Below are positions 60,179-64,000 of a DNA stretch of 64,000 bases, one piece after another (position 1 is the first letter of the stretch; every line of letters starts with the position of its first letter). The translations under genes were made by a program, and so were the position numbers. The stretch is taken from assembly GCF_030127125.1 (NCBI RefSeq), contig NZ_CP126156.1:1674001-1738000 (forward strand), in the 5' to 3' direction. The notes beneath the pieces were generated by a model, which was not told the origin of the DNA, ran no database searches, and saw only the letters and a program-made list of their open reading frames with translations. The stretch is from Halobaculum litoreum. Its GTDB lineage: Archaea > Halobacteriota > Halobacteria > Halobacteriales > Haloferacaceae.

Positions 60179-60405
60179 ATCAACCGATAGACCGTTGTCG
60201 TGCTTGTACCTGTCGCCGAGAACGGGTCGTAATCCCCCGAGCGTCGAAGGCCGAACACGGGACCACGGCCGGCGTGCGGTGACAGCGACCCCTCGGCGCA
60301 CAGCGGGTGTGTGACGCCGGCGCCGGGGGCGACGGCGGCGGCGTCACCTGTTCGTGACTACACGGGCGTCCGACCGACGGGGTGTCCGGCCGCGGCCGTC
60401 GGCGG

Positions 60406-61227
60406 TCAGTACACCACGTGTTCGGTGTCGTACGATCCGAGCACGCGGACCCACCCGTTGCCGACGAGTCCCCTCACGTCGTCCAGCGCCGCCTGTGCGC
60501 GCTCCTCGTAGAGGCCGGCCTCGAAGTCGATGTGGAACAGGTAGTCGCCGAGGCGCTCGCCGCTCGGGCGCGACTCGATGCGCGAGAGGTTCACGTCGCG
60601 GTCGGCGAACGCCTCCAACAGCTCCAGCAACAGCCCGGGGTAGTTGGCGCCGGGGTAGACGACGACGGAGGTCTTCCCGCCGGCGTCCGTGCGCTCGTCC
60701 TCGCGCGCGATGACGAGGAACCGCGTCGCGTTCGACGACTTGTCCTGGATGTCCTCGGCCAGCACCCGGAGGTCGACGCCGCCGTCGTCGGCCGCGGCGT
60801 TCGCCGGGTGGCCGATCCCCGCGACCGCCGGGTCCTCGCGGGCGCGCTCGACGCCGCGCGCGGTCGAGGCGACCGCCTCCCGGCGGACGTCCGGGTACTC
60901 CCGCTCGAGGTAGTCGCGACACTGTGCGAGGGCTTGCGAGTGGGAGGCGACCACGTCGAACGTCTCGGCCTGCGCGAGCAGCGCGTGCCGGATCGGCGTG
61001 ACGATCTCGCGGACGACCGCCACGTCCGCCTCGGTGAGCGCGTCGAGGCTCTCGGTGACGCTCCCCTCGATGCTGTTCTCCACGGGGACGACGCCGCGGT
61101 CGAACGAGCCGTCGGCGACGGCCTCGACGATCGCGGTGACCGACTCGCGGAACGCGACATCGTCGGCGACGGCTCGGGCGGCCCGGTGGGAGTACGTCCC
61201 CGCGGGACCGAGCGTGACTGCCTGCAT
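60406..61227 (-). CDS. pheA: prephenate dehydratase
   Basis: This 273-residue enzyme converts prephenate to phenylpyruvate in phenylalanine biosynthesis. The catalytic domain has LGPAGTYSHRAARAVADD, PVENSIEGSVTESLD and the SSNATRFLVIA motif with the catalytic Thr. The C-terminal ACT domain has the Phe-binding ESRPSGERLGDYLFHIDF motif, so it is feedback-regulated. There is no chorismate mutase domain. A TATA-like CCTTATCGGG on the minus strand (near 61246-61255) is upstream. Confidence 0.95.
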   Translation of the reverse strand: MQAVTLGPAGTYSHRAARAVADDVAFRESVTAIVEAVADGSFDRGVVPVENSIEGSVTESLDALTEADVAVVREIVTPIRHALLAQAETFDVVASHSQALAQCRDYLEREYPDVRREAVASTARGVERAREDPAVAGIGHPANAAADDGGVDLRVLAEDIQDKSSNATRFLVIAREDERTDAGGKTSVVVYPGANYPGLLLELLEAFADRDVNLSRIESRPSGERLGDYLFHIDFEAGLYEERAQAALDDVRGLVGNGWVRVLGSYDTEHVVY

Positions 61228-61304
61228 ACCCCGCCGTCCGCCGGCCCGCCCGATAAGGACACCGGGTGTGGCAGTACTGCGTCGCGCCGAGGGCGACCGC
61301 GCCG

Positions 61305-61649
61305 TCAGAACCGCTCGCGCAGCTCGCCGCGGAGGTCGCCGAGGTCCATCTCCTTGCGCGCGAACAGCACGAGCAGGTGGTACACGAGGTCGGCCGCCTC
61401 GGCGCGCAGTTCCTCGTCGTCGTCGTCTTTCGCCGCGAGGATCGTCTCGGTCGCCTCCTCGCCGATCTTCTCCAACACGGCGTTCTCCCCCTTCTCGTGG
61501 GTGAACAGCGACGCGGTGTACGAGCCCTCCGGGAGCCGCTCCCTGCGGTCCTCGATGGTGGCGAACAGCGCGTCCAACACCGCCTCGTCGGGGACGGCAC
61601 CCGACTCGCCGTCGCCCGCGCCGTCGCCGACGCCCGACTCCTCGCTCAC
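61305..61649 (-). CDS. hisE: phosphoribosyl-ATP pyrophosphatase
   Basis: This 114-residue enzyme catalyses the second step of histidine biosynthesis. The MazG-like helical core has LFATIEDRRERLPEGSYTASL, EKIGEEATETILAAKDDDDEE with the metal-binding Glu/Asp cluster, and AADLVYHLLVLFARK. The GTG at 61649 overlaps the stop of pdxT (GTGA). There is a short Gly/Asp-rich N-terminal extension. hisH lies 1.6 kb away on the opposite strand, so the his genes are scattered. Confidence 0.92.
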   Translation of the reverse strand: MSEESGVGDGAGDGESGAVPDEAVLDALFATIEDRRERLPEGSYTASLFTHEKGENAVLEKIGEEATETILAAKDDDDEELRAEAADLVYHLLVLFARKEMDLGDLRGELRERF

Positions 61650-62275
61650 GCGTCCGCCCCCGCGTCGGTGTCCGCGTCCGCGGGCGACGCGGCGTGGTCC
61701 TGCCCGAAGAACGCGAGGTCGTGGATCCGCGAGTCGGGCGTCAGCTCCGGGTGGAACGAGGTCGCGATCACCGACCCCTGTTGCACGGCGACGGGGTCGC
61801 CGTCCCACGACGCGAGCACCGCGACGTCGTCGCCGACCGCGTCGATGACCGGCGCGCGGATGAACACCGCGGGGAACGGCTCGTCGAGCCCCGTCACGTC
61901 GAGCGGGGCCTCGAAGGAGTCCGCCTGCCGGCCGAACGCGTTGCGGTCGACGCTGACGTCGAGCAGCCCCAGCGTCGCCACGCGGTCGTCCTTCGCGTCG
62001 CGGGCGGCGACGATCAGGCCCGCACAGGTGGCCAGCAGGGGTTTGTCCGCGGCGACGTGGGCGACGATCTCCTCGGCGATCCCCTCGTCGTGTAGGAGTC
62101 GCGAGATGGTCGTCGACTCCCCGCCCGGCATCAGGAGGACGTCGCAGTCCGGGACGACGCCGGCGTCGCGGATCTCGACGACCTCCGCGTCGACGCCGTG
62201 GCTCGCGGCCGCGCGGCGCACCGCGTCGGCGTGTTCGGAGACGTCGCCTTGCACGGCGATCACGCCCGCTTTCAT
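61646..62275 (-). CDS. pdxT: pyridoxal 5'-phosphate synthase glutaminase subunit
   Basis: This 209-residue PdxT supplies ammonia for vitamin B6 synthesis with PdxS. It has GVIAVQGDVSEHADAV at the start, the LMPGGESTT segment, the nucleophile in LATCAGLIV (Cys84) and SFHPELTPD (His175, Glu177). The C-terminal tail is Asp/Ala-rich. Its TGA overlaps the hisE start, so the two are co-translated; the functional link may be only shared regulation. pdxS is not in the window. Confidence 0.95.
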   Translation of the reverse strand: MKAGVIAVQGDVSEHADAVRRAAASHGVDAEVVEIRDAGVVPDCDVLLMPGGESTTISRLLHDEGIAEEIVAHVAADKPLLATCAGLIVAARDAKDDRVATLGLLDVSVDRNAFGRQADSFEAPLDVTGLDEPFPAVFIRAPVIDAVGDDVAVLASWDGDPVAVQQGSVIATSFHPELTPDSRIHDLAFFGQDHAASPADADTDAGADA

Positions 62276-62339
62276 GGGACGGAGTCGACGCGCGGCGGGT
62301 GAAAACGTGTCGGTCGGTCGGTCGGCTCGGGACCCGGAC

Positions 62340-62501
62340 TCAGAAGGCGAACCCGAGGATCAACACGAGGAGGCCGAACAGGAGGCCGAAGGCGACGACG
62401 GTTCTCGGGTCGATCCGGATCGCGTTGCGGTCCTCCGCGTCGAAGTAGCGGACGAGCCCCGCGCTGGACATCAGGCCGCCGCTGTTCTGGCCGCTGCTCA
62501 T
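62340..62501 (-). CDS. preprotein translocase subunit Sec61-beta
   Basis: This 53-residue tail-anchored protein is the archaeal third translocon subunit. The N-terminal block [16 protein letters not shown] is conserved, followed by one membrane helix ([20 protein letters not shown]) at the very C-terminus. The ATG at 62501 gives [14 protein letters not shown]-like GGCTTAGG on the minus strand near 62523-62531 lies about 25 nt upstream. Confidence 0.9.
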   Translation of the reverse strand: MSSGQNSGGLMSSAGLVRYFDAEDRNAIRIDPRTVVAFGLLFGLLVLILGFAF

Positions 62502-62642
62502 ACGCGCACCCATGAGAGTCGGCCGCCTAAGCCTTTCGACCCGCGATCGACGGCGCGGTGGCGCCGCGACGGCGGCGCGGGCGACCGATCGCGGTCCGGG
62601 TGAGAAACCGTTATGTGCGGGCCGTCGCAACCACCGAGCGGT

Positions 62643-62909
62643 ATGAGCGTTCGACTCAAGGACTTCTACGCGGACTGGTGTGGCCCCTGTAAGACCCAGG
62701 ACCCGATCCTCGACGAACTGGCCGAGGACTACCCCGACGTGAGCTTCGAGAAGGTCGACGTCGAGGAGGAACAGGAGATCGCGAACCAGTACTCCGTGCG
62801 CTCGCTCCCCACCCTCATCGTCGAGAACGACGACGGCGTCGTCGACCGGTTCGTCGGCGTCACCCAGCGCGAGGACCTCGAGGAGGCGCTCGCGAGCGCC
62901 GGCGCGTAA
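62643..62909 (+). CDS. thioredoxin
   Basis: This 88-residue protein is a minimal thioredoxin. The active site is DWCGPCKT (Cys13 and Cys16), the cis-Pro is in [14 protein letters not shown], and a C-terminal helix ends it. It lacks the first strand and helix of classical thioredoxins, which is common in haloarchaea. A TATA-like CCGTTATGTG at 62608-62617 is about 30 nt upstream of the ATG, indicating a leaderless transcript. Confidence 0.9.
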   Translation: MSVRLKDFYADWCGPCKTQDPILDELAEDYPDVSFEKVDVEEEQEIANQYSVRSLPTLIVENDDGVVDRFVGVTQREDLEEALASAGA

Positions 62910-62968
62910 CGCCGCGACCGGAGTCCGACTCGCAACCGTTAACACGGACGGCGCCGCTTCACACACGT

Positions 62969-63118
62969 ATGGCGAAATTCGAGGCGGCCGAGGCTCGCAT
63001 CCTCGACAAGCTCATCTGCATGCGATGTAACGCGCGGAACCCGAAGCGCGCGAAGCACTGTCGCAAGTGCGGCTACAGCCGCCTGCGCCCCAAGGCGAAG
63101 GAGCCCCGCACCGCCTAA
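62969..63118 (+). CDS. ribosomal protein L40e
   Basis: This 49-residue archaeal L40e is a zinc-ribbon protein of the large subunit: [18 protein letters not shown] and RKCGYSRLR provide the four cysteines, with a basic C-terminus (PKAKEPRTA). In eukaryotes it is made as a ubiquitin fusion; here it is free. A CCGTTAAC stretch at 62936-62943 could be its TATA box, about 30 nt upstream of the ATG. Confidence 0.95.
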   Translation: MAKFEAAEARILDKLICMRCNARNPKRAKHCRKCGYSRLRPKAKEPRTA

Positions 63119-63248
63119 CGCCGTCCGCCGGACCCCGCGTCCGGCGACACGCTTCTCGCGACACCCCGCCCACCAGCGGCCGCGCCGGGACCTCGCCTCG
63201 TCGCCGCCCCTGCCGACCCCTCGGCGACGGGGACGCCCGGCCCGCGGC

Positions 63249-63875
63249 TCACTCCGCCGGGTACTTCGGCTCGCGTCGCTCCGCCCGCGACAGCGCCCGC
63301 TCGATCACGTCGCGCACCGAGTCGCCGGCGGGGTCGGCGTGGAACGCGCCGCCGTGGCCCGCGTACAGCGACACCACCGAGTCCGGGAGGCGGTCGAGCA
63401 GGTCGCCGAGGCTCTCGATGAGTCGCTCGCGCGACTGGCCCGGCATGTCCGTCCGGCCGAACGACCCGTCGTCGAAGGCGCCGTCGTCGTACACGACCAC
63501 GTCGCCGGAGAACACCGCCGTCTCGGCGACCAGCGACACGTGGTCGGCGGCGTGGCCCGGCGTGTACACGACCTCGGCGGTCTCGTCGCCGACCGCCACC
63601 TCGTCGCCGTCCTCCAAGGGGTGGTCCCGTCGGGGGTGCTCGCCGTGGGCGTACAGCTCGGCGTCGAACGCGTCGAGCACGGCGTCGAGTTCGCCCACGT
63701 GGTCGTGGTGTTGGTGCGTGAGGACCACCCGGTCGAGGTCGGCGGTGTGCTCGGCGATCACGTCCGCGACGCCCGGCATGGTGCCCGCGTCGACGAGCGT
63801 CGGCACCGCGCCGTCGACGAAGTAGGCGTTACAGGTGAAGTCCTCGGCGTCGGCCGTGACGTTGACCGCGTCCAT
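63249..63875 (-). CDS. metallo-beta-lactamase-fold hydrolase (glyoxalase II-like)
   Basis: This 208-residue hydrolase has the metal-binding motif LTHQHHDHVGE (His54, His56, Asp58, His59), then His108 in TPGHAADHVS, Asp125 in FSGDVVVYD and His174 in YAGHGG. It resembles glyoxalase II and other thioesters or lactone hydrolases; the substrate is not known. A TATA-like GGCTTTTACGC on the minus strand (63896-63905) is about 25 nt upstream of the ATG. Confidence 0.85.
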   Translation of the reverse strand: MDAVNVTADAEDFTCNAYFVDGAVPTLVDAGTMPGVADVIAEHTADLDRVVLTHQHHDHVGELDAVLDAFDAELYAHGEHPRRDHPLEDGDEVAVGDETAEVVYTPGHAADHVSLVAETAVFSGDVVVYDDGAFDDGSFGRTDMPGQSRERLIESLGDLLDRLPDSVVSLYAGHGGAFHADPAGDSVRDVIERALSRAERREPKYPAE

Positions 63876-63950
63876 GTCCCGGCCGTCGGTACGGAGGCGT
63901 AAAAGCCGACCTGCCGCGGCAGCCGCGTGTCACGGATCCGAGACGACCCT

Positions 63951-63958
63951 CAGATATT
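63951..63958 (+). promoter_or_regulatory. promoter of the next gene (TATA-like)
   Basis: CAGATATT near 63951-63958 is followed, about 33 nt later, by the ATG at 63989 of a gene cut by the window edge. Confidence 0.4.
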
Positions 63959-63988
63959 TCCGTCGGAACCGGCTAGCCTCGGACGAGC

Positions 63989-64000
63989 ATGGGTTTCGGG
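63989..64000 (+). CDS. start of a gene cut by the right edge
   Basis: Only four codons (MGFG) are visible. The start is supported by the TATA-like box upstream. MGFG is the beginning of a family of small acidic haloarchaeal proteins as I recall, but four codons are not enough to call it. Confidence 0.3.

Overview
This window is haloarchaeal chromosome (class Halobacteria; the genus cannot be fixed by eye). The evidence is very high G+C with strong third-position bias, acidic proteins rich in Asp and Glu, archaeal RNA polymerase split into H, B'', B', A' and A'', archaeal ribosomal proteins, EF-2 with a diphthamide-type loop, EF-1A, a thermosome, SepF, Sec61-beta, geranylgeranyl reductase, and many TATA-like boxes 24 to 30 nt upstream of start codons (leaderless transcripts). 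I see no insertion sequence, prophage, integrase, CRISPR array or rRNA. The region is core chromosome with ordinary accessory genes between core blocks.

Layout. 1-1950: end of a P-loop ATPase, a small membrane protein, a GAF regulator and tRNA-Asp. 2240-12830: the transcription/translation block rpoH-rpoB''-rpoB'-rpoA'-rpoA''-nusA, an MscS channel, rpsL and rpsG. 12957-18731: regulators (one Bat-type, two tandem winged-helix-like paralogues), a small zinc ribbon, a HAD/aldolase pair, GNAT, membrane proteins and an HExxH protein. 18896-24899: fusA, an ACT protein plus homoserine dehydrogenase, then tuf-rpsJ. The bacterial-style str cluster is therefore present but split into three pieces. 25026-34415: rhomboid, tRNA-Ala, RNase R-like, PUA protein, DUF1028, sepF, PrsW, a FAU-1 ribonuclease pair and NifU. 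34540-46760: LVIVD/PGF-CTERM surface protein, ROK sugar kinase, UspA with a TrmB-like operator, zinc-ribbon protein, YgfZ/GcvT-like protein, geranylgeranyl reductase, Asp-box protein and uvrA. 47000-54888: Tat-exported penicillin acylase, thermosome, lipoprotein and ornithine cyclodeaminase-like enzyme. 55048-64000: leuS, two Hsp20s around hisH, pheA, hisE-pdxT, Sec61-beta, thioredoxin, L40e and an MBL hydrolase.

How it works together. The dominant theme is information processing (RNA polymerase, elongation factors, ribosomal proteins, chaperones). Amino-acid biosynthesis genes (homoserine, histidine, phenylalanine) and envelope functions are interspersed.

Two things deserve most attention. 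First, six protein genes carry apparent frame breaks, mostly one base missing from a G/C run; they are annotated with the restored reading. Second, several genes are preceded by short leaderless open frames that end on or next to the start codon of the gene, notably before uvrA and before the ACT-homoserine dehydrogenase pair. No gap between genes exceeds 300 bases; the largest (1952-2239, 25770-26038, 41181-41459) are covered below. I did not find an obvious new multi-gene system.
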